From Neoscytalidium dimidiatum (taxonomy: Eukaryota; Ascomycota; Dothideomycetes; Botryosphaeriales; Botryosphaeriaceae): a DNA stretch of 64,000 nucleotides. The number at the start of each line of letters is the position of its first letter. Within the stretch, counting starts at the first letter, position 1. Below the pieces are notes generated by a model that was not told the origin of the DNA, did not search any database, and worked only from the letters and a program-made list of their open reading frames with translations. A program made the position numbers and the translations under genes. The DNA is taken from contig CM074699.1 of the NCBI GenBank assembly GCA_037367355.1, positions 3,286,001 through 3,350,000 on the forward strand, given 5' to 3'. Shown piece after piece: positions 22,701 through 34,278 of this stretch.

Positions 22701-24406
22701 AATCTGACTATGATGAAGAAGAGGAGGATTGGGAGGAAGACCTCGAGGGGCCAATTGAAATGGGCTTTTCTGCAAAGGACCCGGAGATTGCAAAGTACGC
22801 CGATCTAGAGGATAATATATCTCCCGCCGACGCCATTATCAAGAGGTTCGGTCTTTCAGAATGCGAAGATCCGAAGCTGTCGAATGACGAGCGTCTTACT
22901 CTTGCCGCAAAAACTGTCGGCTTTCCTGGAGCTTCATCATGGGATGAGCTATGGAGCAATCTGAAGGATATAAAACCTGCCACACCTGCAGATGATCTTG
23001 ATCTGATGACCGCAATGAGAGAAATGTCTCCTTTTGGAGACGCGAAAGCTCAAGCGGAGTCTTCGGGTACAAAAGCCTCTGGGAAGAAGTCCAAGGAGAA
23101 AAAAATAACCAAAAGCCAGCTGAAAGCACAAGCTTACGAAGAGTTTCACGAGGATCTTGAGATCCACATCGATCGCGAGCGCGCAGCTTGTAGGTTCTTC
23201 GTCTAGAACCTCCACTGGTGTGATGGTGAATTTCTGACGTCTGCAGGTTTCAAGGAGTGCTGGCACAGGGCGGATCTGGAACCTGGTGCGCAGGAGCGAT
23301 GGACTGAGTACAAGCGCCTTATGGCTGAGCTTCAGAAATGGGATTTCCCGAAGGTCCGCGGCTCGGCCATGCATTACAAGCGCGTGATCAACGGGATGAA
23401 GTTGTTGGCTGAGCTGGGTATCGAGTTCGATTGCCATCGTCGTATCAAACGCGACATGAACTTAGCGGTCACGCTTACTGACATCTTCTTTGGCGGATAC
23501 GGTGCCTTTTTCAACTCTGAGACTGGGATGAATTTTAAGAAGTCGCAGCTGGTGAACCAGGCTGAGAGGGCAAATAATCCACCGGACATTCGTACGCCGA
23601 ATAGTAACAAGACTCGTCCGAAGGATCACTGGAAGGAATGGGACGATGTTGGCAAGACGCAGCGTGGACATCGCCATATTATCGATATCTACCCGGAGCA
23701 TTGGAACCTCGTCGTCAGGCCTACCGTGGCACACCTCTATCGGGAAGGCGTGATCACCCCCTCGTAGGCTAAGTCACATCAACCGTCCGACTTTCGAGCT
23801 TACTGACCTTCTCATTACAGGTATTGCCCCTACGCCAACGGGCCCGCCATCAGCCTAACGGAACCCACGCGCCCCGGCAAGCCCGACCTTTACTTCGATT
23901 GGCGGCTTTCGATCGCGGAAGTGCGTCTCCCATCGACGCTGCAAGATCCTTTCACTATCGACCCGCTCCTCTCGCACGCCCGCCGCTTCGCTAAAGACAA
24001 CCGGCACGCTGTCTTCTCCATCCTCAAGCTCTGGTCTGCGCCGCACTTCTGGCCGCTCATGCTCGGCTACGACAATCGCGACAACACGTCCTTCACAGAT
24101 GGCATGGGCAGGACTTGGGAGTGGAAGTTTATTCCCAAGGACATGCCGTTCTCTGAATGGAGTATCCACCAGAGCGCGCGCATGCGGATCGAGCCGTACA
24201 GGCCATTCTTTGGGAGGAGGGTTGTCTGTCGGAAGGATATTTTTCTCGTAATGGGCAAGGATACGGAGGAGTGCAAGAAGTTTACGACCGCGGCTCTGTG
24301 GGCGATCAACACACGGCCCTGGCGGCTGGAGGTCGATCCATGGAAGAGTTGGTGGGGTGTCGGGCTGGAGTTTTTGGAGGGATTAGATCAACGGTGGTGG
24401 GAGTAG
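19753..24406 (+). CDS. Very large hypothetical protein with N-terminal Cys/His cluster
   Basis: Four exons (19753-21585, 21638-23189, 23247-23763, 23821-24406; introns of 52, 57 and 57 nt) give about 1,495 aa. All junctions keep the frame. Residues 5-32 hold a Cys/His cluster (C5, C16, C28, then FHS) that could bind zinc. Residues 150-225 form a highly charged helix, probably coiled coil. A KKRARQKAK stretch near residue 318 is a candidate nuclear signal. Two strongly acidic segments follow (near 460 and 970). The C-terminal third is rich in Trp and aromatic residues. I do not recognise the family; codon use and length suggest a conserved, expressed gene. A further in-frame 54 nt segment at 22234-22287 has good splice sites (GTATGA, a GCTAAC branch site, CACAG) and may be an additional or optional intron, which would shorten the product by 18 aa. 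Confidence 0.8.
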
Positions 24407-24720
24407 GGGAGAAGGGTGACGTTGATGATACGCTTGTGTTTAGAGAGATGCCAGCGCCTTCTCATTCGACGCTGGAGAAGCAAGCTGCAATACAAACACA
24501 TTCGGCACTAGAATGGCCGTCTGTTGGATTGTTAATATTGCTGATTGGCCATCCATTTTGATATGAGTATCACATTCGCTTCTTGTTTGGATTTCTTCGC
24601 AGTTGTTCAGGATCTTGTTTGGTTGCACATCGACACCAAGGAAATGTGCAGTGCTTGCCAATGTCTATGGATATCTACATTTTTTGCCATTCTGAGGCCG
24701 CTTTCTCAAGTGCTCGAAAT

Positions 24721-25404
24721 CTACATCCTGCGCGTCGATTCTGCGCTCCAGGAGCCCTGACCGGGGGTTCGCGGGGAGGGCCTCACCGGGCAGCGCGCAC
24801 GCATCCTATTCGCAAACGAAGAGTTTGCATGCGCAGGCAGGTTCTCCGGAAACGGCCTGAACTCCCCGTGCTGATCCTCGTCCTCCTCACCCACGACCTC
24901 GAGCGCCAGCGCCCCCATTGGCGTGTTCGGAAGCAGTCTTCTCGGCGGCCGCCGCGGCGGCATCGGTGGCGGCAGCGACAGGCGCCGTGGTGCTCCCCCG
25001 GGCCTCTCCACCTGCACGATCCGCACAGGTACGGGCGCAGCGTGCATCAAGCTGCCCGACATCTGCTTCTCCTCCTTCTCTGCCTCTCCTTCATGTGTCC
25101 CTTGATCCACAGTTTGTCCTCTAGTACGTGTCTCCACCGTTTCCCGCGATTCGCCCCTCCGCCATACGTGCAGCGGCTCCCGCCCCGCCGGCTGCAGCAC
25201 GACTTCAGGAAACAACCGCGGGATTTCGGCCTCGCGCCTGTCCATGTCGCGCACGAACTCGTCGTACGTCGGCACGGCGGTGTCGTCGTATGTAGGGGGC
25301 TGGGGATTGCGGCCCTCGAGGATGGAGAGGGCGAGGGCGCGGTGGTGGAGAGTGCGCTTGTCCGGGTGAGGGGGTGGTGGTAATGGCGGTTGCTGCGAAG
25401 GCAT
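24721..25404 (-). CDS. Proline-rich PPxY hypothetical protein
   Basis: An open frame of 227 aa from the ATG at 25404. Residues 1-15 are proline-rich, and about residues 36-50 carry PPTYDDTAVPTYDEFV, a PPxY motif of the kind bound by WW domains. The middle is charged and Arg-rich. The same frame continues upstream of a single TAG as protein-like sequence (about 25690-25425, with a hydrophobic TIALPVVAAAFV stretch). A 39 nt intron (GTATCC...TCGCAG) or a 66 nt one would remove that stop, so the real protein may be longer and membrane-anchored. The gene is convergent with the large gene at 19753. No family was recognised. Confidence 0.55.
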   Translation of the reverse strand: MPSQQPPLPPPPHPDKRTLHHRALALSILEGRNPQPPTYDDTAVPTYDEFVRDMDRREAEIPRLFPEVVLQPAGREPLHVWRRGESRETVETRTRGQTVDQGTHEGEAEKEEKQMSGSLMHAAPVPVRIVQVERPGGAPRRLSLPPPMPPRRPPRRLLPNTPMGALALEVVGEEDEDQHGEFRPFPENLPAHANSSFANRMRARCPVRPSPRTPGQGSWSAESTRRM

Positions 25405-25699
25405 TGCGGTGCGCTACGGTGCCGGGGATACGAAGATGGGGGGGTTCGGGGGGTCGACATTTGGTTGTGATGGAGGCTTCGTACCGTATTGCGGCTGATG
25501 CGCATTTTGTTGTGCGTGGGCACGAGTGTTGCTGCTGGACAATGCGTTGTTGTAGTACCGATAGTGACGAGGATGGACGGTGTCGCTGACAAAGGCGGCC
25601 GCCACCACGGGCAAGGCAATGGTGTTTTCTGTGCTGATGGTGTAAGAAGCTGTGGCTGAACATTGCTGGAGGTGAGGTGGTGCTCTGCGTTTGAATGCT

Positions 25700-27340
25700 G
25701 ATCAATAGAGATCGATATCGGCATCTTGAGGGCCTTACGTTTTGCCACGATGCTCAGGTGCGTGTCTTCGATCGAGTATGTCGACGAGCGAGCTAGCTTC
25801 CAAGCTCTCAGTTGTCAATGGACTAATAGATTTGGTTCAACGCCTGGTGCGGAACAACGCCTTTCACTCGGGCTGAGGAAGCAACGACTAAGCACTGTGA
25901 CAGGGTAAAGATGATACTCGGGATAAGGAGAAGGTCTACGGCTGTGAGGCTGTAGCTGAGTATAGCGGCTGGAATGACACTATATCCGCAAAATGCTATA
26001 TTCATCTTTCAGGAGAACGCAATAATATGTCCACTAGTGGGCAAATGGTTCCGACTGCTGCAGCCATTTCAAATGCTGCATCTATATTTCCTCTCCCCTT
26101 ATCTCTTATATGAGTGCCAGTGACCTCCTGCTTCTCAAAATGCAGTTTGTGTTTGTAGTACAGTTGTTCCAGCTGTCGGATATCGAAAGACAAGTCCTGC
26201 TCGGCAAGTGGAATAGCCGTAACTTGACGTTGGGTATTATCGCCCAGTCTCGACGTTGGAGAATGATCTCTATGTTTGGATCTGTATTCTTTGCATCAAG
26301 GACTACATGGTGAAGCTATAGTACCTCCTGAGATCTAGAGCAGCATGGTCCCCTGGACAGGAAAGGCAGTAGCCTGGATCCTTACTGATGCAAGGTGCTG
26401 CAGAATCTTGAATTTAGCACCGTCGCAAGAGAACCGTGGTTCAAAACCGGTTTGATGCTCACTGAGTACGAAACCATCCTCCCAATTGGTAGCGATTTTT
26501 ATCTTCTCAATATTGTTGTTACAGATCTAGATTATACGTGCGCAAGAAGCTGAGTCGCGAAGCAACTATAAACTATCCGTACGGAGTAACTCGCGTGAGC
26601 TGTGGTCATGTTTGAATATGCTGCGCGGTATAAGTAGGTGGATGGTACTAGCTGCGTGAGCATTAGTATTTAAGGTAATTCTTAGAGTTGAACGGCAGAA
26701 CTTACCGCGTCTCGCGTTCGCCCAAGGATGTAGAGGGGTGTTTGCCGTAAGTGGATCTATTGCATGGGACGGCAGATGGCTGACTGGATTACCGCTAAAA
26801 TTGGTCCTGCATAACTTACAATACCAGACATGAGGGTGGAAGGCGTGGTGTGCTCGAGCCTGTACTTGGTCTTTGGATAGCTTTGCGACGGTAACAGACT
26901 CGCTGCTAGATATGTAGGTAAGTGTTTGTCAAGGTCTTTCCCAAAGGTTAAATGTGTCGCTTCAGCTGGTCTCGGCAAGATGACATGAAGCCTCGAGACA
27001 AGCGCAGTGTCGGTTGCGCAACACCACTGGAGGGAATGGATTGCGCTGAGCTGTTCAGTGAGTGTGAGGAAAATATGTGGCGCGGAAAGAGTGGAAGATG
27101 TGCAAAAGCATCGCCTGGAACAACGGCGTCAAAGCGAACCAAAGGAGAAGGATAGACAGTCTAACGAGTAAACAGCATCTCAACGCCATAAACAAACGGG
27201 CCGCTATACCTTTTTTTTTTTCAGCAGCTCAGCGAACCGTTGCGAACATCGTTGCATGAGCTGCCGCTTGCTTTCACCCGGCCAAATTTAGCTTCTCCTT
27301 CTTCCTCAATGTCCAGTGCTTGACCAGACTATTAACGAAG
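25700..27340. other. Gene-poor region
   Basis: About 1.6 kb with only short, stop-rich frames. There is a short T tract (about 11) near 27210. I see no gene, tRNA or CRISPR-like array. Confidence 0.5.
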
Positions 27341-27356
27341 AAAATGATCAAAAGTC

Positions 27357-27600
27357 ATTCGCGTCAGCCTGAAGTAGTGAAATACAAGCGACACTATGGG
27401 AGGTAATGTGGGCTGAGCCCAGTGAAAACCGCCCAGCTTCCAAATACTGTGGTGACTTTCCCCAAGCCGTAGCCGGGTAGTACAGAGCCACCTGCACCAA
27501 GAACGCCACTGAGCGTTGTCTAAGCCAGAAGGCAAAGAGAGCTGGAGAGAGAAAAAAGTTGGAGCGGAGGATGATGGAGGCTTATATATGGATAGGAGGA
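27357..27600 (-). repeat. Dispersed repeat, copy 1 (with TATA box)
   Basis: This segment is collinear with 57857-58110 over about 205 bases, from ATTCGC-(G/A)-TCAGC to a GGCAAAGAGAGCTGG block. Many differences are transitions. In the minus orientation it reads as a TATATAAG box (about 27581-27588) followed by a CT-rich leader containing CCAGCTCTCTTTGCC. It may therefore be a duplicated promoter plus first exon, or a decayed mobile element end. No intact protein is encoded. Confidence 0.6.
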
Positions 27601-29489
27601 GAGGCGTCGACTGTGGCAGCTGACTGGAAATCGGCGCTAATAGTCAGGGAAGCATGTGGCACAGGCGTGGAAACTTCAAGAACAGGAAACAGGCCTGCCG
27701 ATCCATGCACGTCATCAGGCTCCAGTCCTTTGCACGTGCTGACTGGCAGCGCTAACAAGGCTGAGCTTTATGTGAACGCCGTAGCTGCCCGAATATTCTC
27801 CTTTCGCCTGACTGTGAATCTTTGCAGGGCCTGTTAGCCTGCAGTGACAACAAGTATTATCCACTATGATCTGTCACTTTGATTTCCGACTGGGCTGCGG
27901 CATGCTATCCTCCCTTCTCTGGTTCTGTATTCCTCGGTGGCAGTTGTTTTTCTTTTTCCTCTCTGTTCCCCATAATGCTTACTGCTTCCACATACCTCAT
28001 AGGCGCACCGCTAAGCAGCTATTCTTGGTAACATATGTTGCGCTACAGCAACAGAGCCGCGTCGATGGTGGAAGATCGTTTGCAAAAGACGGCCCTGCGC
28101 GCGAATTTCTATCATGTGTTGTAAAAGCTGTCTCGGAAATTTGAACATTACCGTAGAGGGTTTTCAACGACGTACCGAAGCAGCGCGACGCTGCTTATGG
28201 TAACCAATATCTTCATTGAAATTGCCATTCAATTGTCTACATACATCGTTTAGAATCAAGAAATGAGCCTTGAAAACATCGCACAGGTATGGCGCCAAAT
28301 GAGGTTTAGCTCATACATCATGACAGCTCTGTTCAGGATGTGCCATCAAGTCAACATGTTCCAACGATAACCTTGGTTGAAGAAAGGAAGGAATATCCGC
28401 TTCTGTAAAAGTGGCTTAGTGAGCCAGCTCTTCTGCGCCCCCGCACGGAAGGCTTGTAATCAAGATTTTGAATCTCCCTCTCTGCGTTTCTCGCAGCCAT
28501 GAAAACTTACTGATTAAACAAATCATAGGCTACACGCTTAGCCAGTCCATATATGCAGCAATTTCTCAGATAACCAGTGGTCATTCTACCGATTTGCTGC
28601 CACAGACGGAATGTTTCTCGTCCCCGCTCGAGCGGCGTTCGTCGACATCCTCCACAACAGATATTATGCTCCATAATGCATGTGATAGAACCAGTCGGAA
28701 AGGCGCAGGTCTGTTGACCCTCAGCACTGTCTTAGATATATATACTGTCTCACATCCCCAGTCAGAGCCTACGGTAGAACGTTATTCTTCGATATAAAAT
28801 ATCCCTCGGCAGACTTAAATCAGAATTGGCGTAGATGTGCTTTTAGCCTTGATCAACAATACTGTGAGACTGGGTACGGACCAAACCTTACCAATTTCTG
28901 AGTCAGACATGCCCAGCATCATATTATAGCATCCGTACTCTCATGGCAGAACCCTAAGACATAATTGTAGGCAGGCAGGAGAGGATGACGGAACGATGTA
29001 GGTGTGTCAGCAGCAGGTTTCGTAGCTTTTGCAGGTAGTTTAGCATTATTTCCTAGTGTCTTACTGAAAACAATGCCTCTGTGGAGCTCGGATCAGCGAT
29101 GTTGATCCTCCGGGACTACAACGACGAGGCTTCAGCTACGTGGTCTTCCATAACAAGAATTCTAGTCAGGATCAGTGCTGCATCACGAACTGCATCTATC
29201 ATCGCTCCATTAATGGGAAAATAAGGAACGGAAATTTTAAAGAGAAAGGGATGGAAGATCTTCCCGTAGAAAGCTATATACGTATACTTCATAACGTTGG
29301 AGATTGTATGCCACTGGGTCTTGTCATATCTTATGGCCACGAAGAACTTTGTATCCCTAGGGAATATTCATGTTTTCCAGCTTGACCGCACTCACTCCGC
29401 CGTCCCATGGAGATTATACAGTCAGCAGAAGACCAAGAAGGCCATACAGATGATCCACAGTCGGTACAAAGACCAGGTACACCAGCTTT
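27601..29489. other. Gene-poor region
   Basis: About 1.9 kb of stop-rich sequence with no supported gene. Open frames at 27866-28144 and 28468-28797 (+) have no family-like features. Confidence 0.45.
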
Positions 29490-30305
29490 GTGCTGTACCT
29501 GATATTGCCCTCTGTCGCGAGTCACTGGGCTGACGTTGGCAGTGCTTTGCTGCTGGCAGACTTCGGCAATCTCATCAACGACTCGGGTTCATTCTTTGTG
29601 GATTTGTTCTATAAAAGTCAGCAAGTGGTACGAAATGTCTATCCAGCGGAACAAACCATTATATCAGGATTCGCGATGACCACCCAAAATTCGGTTGTTT
29701 GTGTGAACCCAGATCTCGAAGACTTGCGTGCGAATCTGAGGAAGCCAGTAGGTCTGGCAAGTCCGCACGACAGAGTGATAAGTCTTTGCTGACGGGCAAC
29801 CGTAAAGTTGACGAGGTCCGCGGAATCATTAGGAGTTGGATCTGCTTTCAAAATCGGGTCGCAGGGGAAAATCGGAGACCATGGCAGAGAGCGGATTGAA
29901 GGTATGATTGAACGTACTATGGATCGCCGCCGACACCGAATTGATTCTGAATTCTGTGGTATCACTTTAGAAGAATTGGATCGCAACATCGGACTCAAAC
30001 ATTGAACGCTCTTGAGCTGCAAGAGCAATACAGGTGATGAAGCTGCAATTGACTTCACCATGCTGCTCTCCGGACCCTCTGGCATGACGGTACGCAGGTA
30101 TATCGCAAAGCACCGCAATACTGTTGTTGACGTCGCTCAATGGGTAAAGAGAGAGGAGACGTGCCAGCTCCTACACTAAGTTTTTATCAAAGACGTGGAC
30201 GTGGAATACGATATCGTTCCTAAGGACAAAGCTAGCGAGGAATTCTGGGAGCGTACGAAACGCTGCAAAGCATCCGGGAAGCGTCGCTCCGCGCCGAGAC
30301 CACCC
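29490..30305 (+). pseudogene. Decayed unrecognised gene with several in-frame stops
   Basis: One plus-strand frame remains protein-like for about 270 codons but is cut by TGA (29790-29792), TGA (30003-30005), TAA (30177-30179) and TGA (30306-30308). Readable pieces include DLEDLRANLRKPVG, the charged HGRERIEGMIERTMDRRRHR, and EFWERTKRCKASGKRR near the end. The region around 30003-30035 might instead be an intron remnant. TGA and TAA stops in otherwise good sequence fit point-mutation decay. I do not recognise the ancestral family. Confidence 0.5.
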
Positions 30306-31089
30306 TGATCCACTACGAAGTCCAGAGCAGAAGATTGGGGCGGGATCGTCTGGCAGACAAGAAGAAAACGGGGAATGTGTTCGAAGAGCTTGCTGGGCCG
30401 TGAAAATGATTGCCCCAAGCGGGTCGGGTAGGATAATGTTGTGGCGGATGTTCTGTTCAGGAAATAGCTTTTCCAACTGCGTTCTGCCAGCATTGGCTTT
30501 TCTTGTCTTTCTTGTGGCATTCTTTCGACCAATTGATGCACTAGCACACTCCCACTCTGATCTTCCAATACTTTGCCTGTTCAATGGTGCGTAATCCAAT
30601 GTGCCGTCCCCCACAAAGATTTGCATGCAGAAGTGTTTTATTTTGAGTGTTGATCCTGTTAATCATTGCCCGGGGCGTTTTAAAAGATTAGCGGGCTGCA
30701 CGGATAAATGCAGGAACACGTGCCCCCAAGCGCAGACCCTGGACGGGTAATCTCAGATTCTGGTTGCAGGGATTCCGGGACGGATCGCTGACAATACCGG
30801 TGGCTACCCCACAGAAAGGCTAAATGGACCTCACGGCCGGCGCGTTGGCTGTGGCCTGACCGGACGCTTGAGGGCGGCTGCTGCGGAGGCTTGCCTTGTT
30901 CTGGGCCGGGGCCAAGCTCGAGCTGCGCCGCGTGATGTGTGGGCGTGTTTCGTCCGCATACGAAGCGACTACTCGGGCAGTGGAGAATGCGGAGCGCGAG
31001 CTGCGGGCCAAGGGCGCTTCCGCGTTCATGACTATCGTGTGGTGGAGTGGAGAAGTGGCGAGACGGCAGTGTTGGCTTTGGTAATGTTT

Positions 31090-31108
31090 GTGGGGCGGAG
31101 GGGCGGAG
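31090..31108 (+). promoter_or_regulatory. Cluster of three CreA/Cre1-type sites
   Basis: GTGGGG (31090-31095), GCGGAG (31095-31100) and GCGGAG (31103-31108) all fit the SYGGRG consensus of the fungal carbon catabolite repressor. They lie about 540 bp before the GH7 start. Adjacent repressor sites are known to matter in cellulase promoters, so glucose repression of this gene is likely but unproven. Confidence 0.5.
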
Positions 31109-31573
31109 GGGCAGCGGCAGGGGGGCAGGTTAGCAGGCAGGCAGACGGGCAGGCCAGAGCCGAGCGGAAGCTGTTCCCTGTGCTCCAGTCGCTAAGCCCA
31201 ACCCAGCGACACGGAGTCTTCCTCGCCGGCACCTCGCCCCGCTTACTTCTCCCGCTAACCGTGAAACAGCATGTCGAGTCCTCGTCCCTTTCCACTCCCG
31301 GCCGACCCTCAATCTCGCGTTCCGCCAATCGCCGCCTGCCTCCTGAACGAAACAAAGCTTCCCGAGAAAGTATCCACCGTTCGTCTGTTCTCACAGAGCC
31401 GGAATTGGATCTGCTAGCCGTTTACCTGACCTCGAGACCCAATATACCCTCGTCGCGAGCAATATGGAGCGAACAGTGACTTCCGACGGTCCGCCAACCC
31501 GTCGCGCAACACCTGATGCAAGTAAGGTCTCCTTTCCAGAACACTTCCACCAGGAACCAGGCACACAATCGTC

Positions 31574-31580
31574 TATAAAA
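31574..31580 (+). promoter_or_regulatory. TATA box of the GH7 gene
   Basis: TATAAAA lies 66 bp upstream of the GH7 ATG, with a CA/CT-rich leader between them. The spacing is normal for strongly induced fungal genes. Confidence 0.65.
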
Positions 31581-31645
31581 CGGCCGATGGCGACATCAGC
31601 TTCAGAGATCATCCAGCAACCACATTCTCTTTGACATCTCGCACC

Positions 31646-33243
31646 ATGCTTTCCCAGGCATTGCTCGCTGTATTCGCCTCTCTGGCCGCCGGCCAGCAGG
31701 TTGGCACCCAGAAGACCGAGGTTTGCCCCACCCATGTCCATATATGAAATTGCAGTCGCGGCTGATAAGGAAAAACACCAGGTGCATCCCTCCTTGTCCT
31801 GGCAGACATGCACCAAGAGCGGCGGCTGCACCACAAACCAGGGCTCCGTCGTCATCGACGCCAACTGGCGCTGGGTCCACAACACCGGGGGCTACACCAA
31901 CTGCTACACCGGTAGGCAACAATGCCAGTAATGCCTTTGGCCCATGATCTGACAATGTGTCAGGCAACACCTGGAACAGCGAGTACTGCACGACTAACGT
32001 GGAGTGTGCTGCCAACTGCGCTGTCGATGGCGCTGACTATGCTGCCACTTACGGCGCCACCACCAGTGGCAACTCTCTGCGCCTGAACTTCGTGACCAAC
32101 GGCCAACAGAAGAACATTGGTTCGCGTCTGTATCTGCTCCAGGATGACAGCACCTACGCCGTCCACAAGCTACTGAACAAGGAATTCACCTTCGACGTCG
32201 ACGCCTCCAAGCTGCCCTGCGGCCTGAACGGTGCCGTTTACTTCGTCTCCATGGACGCCGACGGTGGCATGTCCAAGTACTCCGGCAACAAGGCCGGCGC
32301 CAAGTACGGTACTGGCTACTGCGACAGCCAGTGCCCGCGTGACCTCAAGTTCATCAACGGCGAGGCAAACGTCGAGGGCTGGCAGCCGTCCGACAGTGAC
32401 GTCAACGCCGGTGTTGGCAACAAGGGCTCGTGCTGTGCTGGCAAGTGCTCCTCACCGCCGAATTTTTCCCCAATGTACTAATACCCCATTTCAGAGATGG
32501 ATATCTGGGAGGCCAACTCCATCTCGACGGCCTACACGCCGCACAGCTGCAAGAACGTTGCCCAGCACATTTGCACCGGCGACGACTGCGGTGGTACCTA
32601 CTCCGCTACCCGCTACGCCGGCGACTGCGATCCTGATGGATGCGACTTCAACTCGTTCCGCCAGGGCAACAAGACCTTCTACGGCCCCGGCTTGACCGTT
32701 GACTCGAACTCCAAGATCACCGTAAGTCCTGTTCAGCCCTCATCTCCACATCTCCACAGTAACACTGAATCTCACGCTCCGCAGGTCGTCACCCAGTTCC
32801 TCACCAACACGGGCACCGCATCCGGCACGCTCTCCGAGATCAAGCGCTTCTACGTGCAGAACGGCAAGGTCATCCCGAACTCGGAGTCGACGATCGCCGG
32901 CGTTCCGGGCAACTCGGTCACGGCGGCATACTGCGACGCGCAGAAGTCGGTCTTCGGCGACACCACCTCGTTCCAGGACCAGGGCGGCATGGCCAGCATG
33001 AGCCAGGCCCTCAACGCCGGCATGGTCCTCGTCATGTCCGTGTGGGACGACCACCACAGCAACATGCTCTGGCTCGACAGCAACTACCCCACCGACGCTG
33101 ACCCGAGCAAGCCCGGCGTCGCCCGCGGCACCTGCCCTACCGACTCCGGCGACCCAGACGTCGTCGAGAACGAGCACGCCGATGCGTACGTCGTCTACTC
33201 GAACATCAAGGTCGGCGAGATCAACTCCACCTTCACTCAGTAA
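31646..33243 (+). CDS. cbh1: GH7 cellobiohydrolase (CBH I type), no CBM1
   Basis: Five exons (31646-31720, 31782-31911, 31964-32440, 32495-32721, 32785-33243) give 455 aa. A signal peptide (about residues 1-17) is followed by a mature start QQVGTQ. The GH7 catalytic motif EMDIWEANS lies at residues 228-236, with E228 the expected nucleophile, D230 the helper and E233 the acid/base. Loops such as [23 protein letters not shown] and [11 protein letters not shown] mark a cellobiohydrolase rather than an endoglucanase. It is secreted and cleaves cellobiose from cellulose reducing ends. The protein stops after the catalytic domain with no linker or CBM1, like CbhB-type or shorter forms. Intron 3 (32441-32494) has a GC donor (G|GCAAGT), and intron 1 has a weak GTTTGC donor. 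Confidence 0.95.
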
Positions 33244-34278
33244 GCGTGCAGGCGAATAAGGAATGAGGAGGTGGAACTGTACATATGAAGAGGAAGAGAT
33301 GAGGAAGAGGGAATAGGGTGCGTGGATGTCGGTTGCATGGATCACTGCTCAAAAATTTGCCGCTCGTTTTCTACTTCATGATGTTTACGATTCGTTGTAT
33401 GTATCTTGACAGACGGCTTTTTGTGGCTTCAGGAATGGAATGAGAGACCATCGCTTGGCTAGAATCTTTGATCCGCTGCATTGTGCTACTTTGGCGACAT
33501 TATCAAAGCAGAATGATCGTGTAAACACCGTTTCACAGATATTAATCACCTGAACAGAGCAGAAGACAACCTGAGACATGCTCCAGCATGCGCAGTTGTA
33601 GTTTGCAACGGATTGTACTTCTTTTCAAGTCCCCATACTTGTACTGTTATTCTAATGTGGGACATGAGAAAAATTTCTTGCCAGCGGGATCCTTCCGCTG
33701 CAGCGACGCTTTCTCTCGTTAGTGATTCTTCACCTTTTCATGTGTGTCATGTTGAGAGGCTCCTGAATCTGTCATTGTAAGTTAGCTCAACCGTCGTTTA
33801 TTATTCTCCTATTCTGACCCATCAATGTGCGCATGCCGGGTGCGAGACAGCATGTGGGCTGCCGGCCACTTCTCGGTAGAGACCAGCTTCATCATGCTGC
33901 ATATCCGCTAACTCGTTGCCGCTACTGTTCCGCTGTCCAATCTCGCATACTTTGACCGCCACGGTCCAAGATGAATCAATTCTCCCCGCGCCGTCCGAGC
34001 TTGCACTCCGCGCAACAACGTTAACCGGTCTTCGTCTATCACTATATTTCGTTTCTTGTTGCATCAAAGATCGTGTGTGCAAACCCCCATTGTCAGGGAG
34101 ATTGGAGAAGACGTGCTTCCTTCATTTCACCGCAACAGGAACCAGATAGGCGTTTCAAATCATTCTAGACATTACTAGCCAAAGGCGTTACGCTAATCAT
34201 ATACAGTCGATATCCCCGATCTTTCGTGAAGGCATCATCGGGCGCCCAGGCAGTAGCGACTTTCCGCGACGAGTCAAT
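33244..34278. other. Intergenic region
   Basis: About 1 kb between the convergent GH7 and Alt a 1-like genes. No open frame with family features and no repeat is seen. Confidence 0.5.

Larger units (their letters stand above)
30310..31645. other. Upstream region of the GH7 gene
   Basis: 1.3 kb without a supported gene. A GGCTAA element (the core recognised by XlnR/Xyr1-type cellulase activators) lies at 30818-30823. GC-rich open frames at 30868-31479 show no family features and are probably chance. CreA-type sites and a TATA box are listed separately. Confidence 0.5.

Noticed and set aside
24583..25383. 266 aa plus-strand frame opposite the PPxY gene
   Set aside because: It mirrors the minus-strand gene in GC-rich DNA and has low-complexity Arg/Leu/Pro composition.
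30868..31479. GC-rich 203 aa open frame upstream of the GH7 gene
   Set aside because: Arg/Ser-rich composition typical of chance GC-rich frames; no family features, and it overlaps promoter elements.
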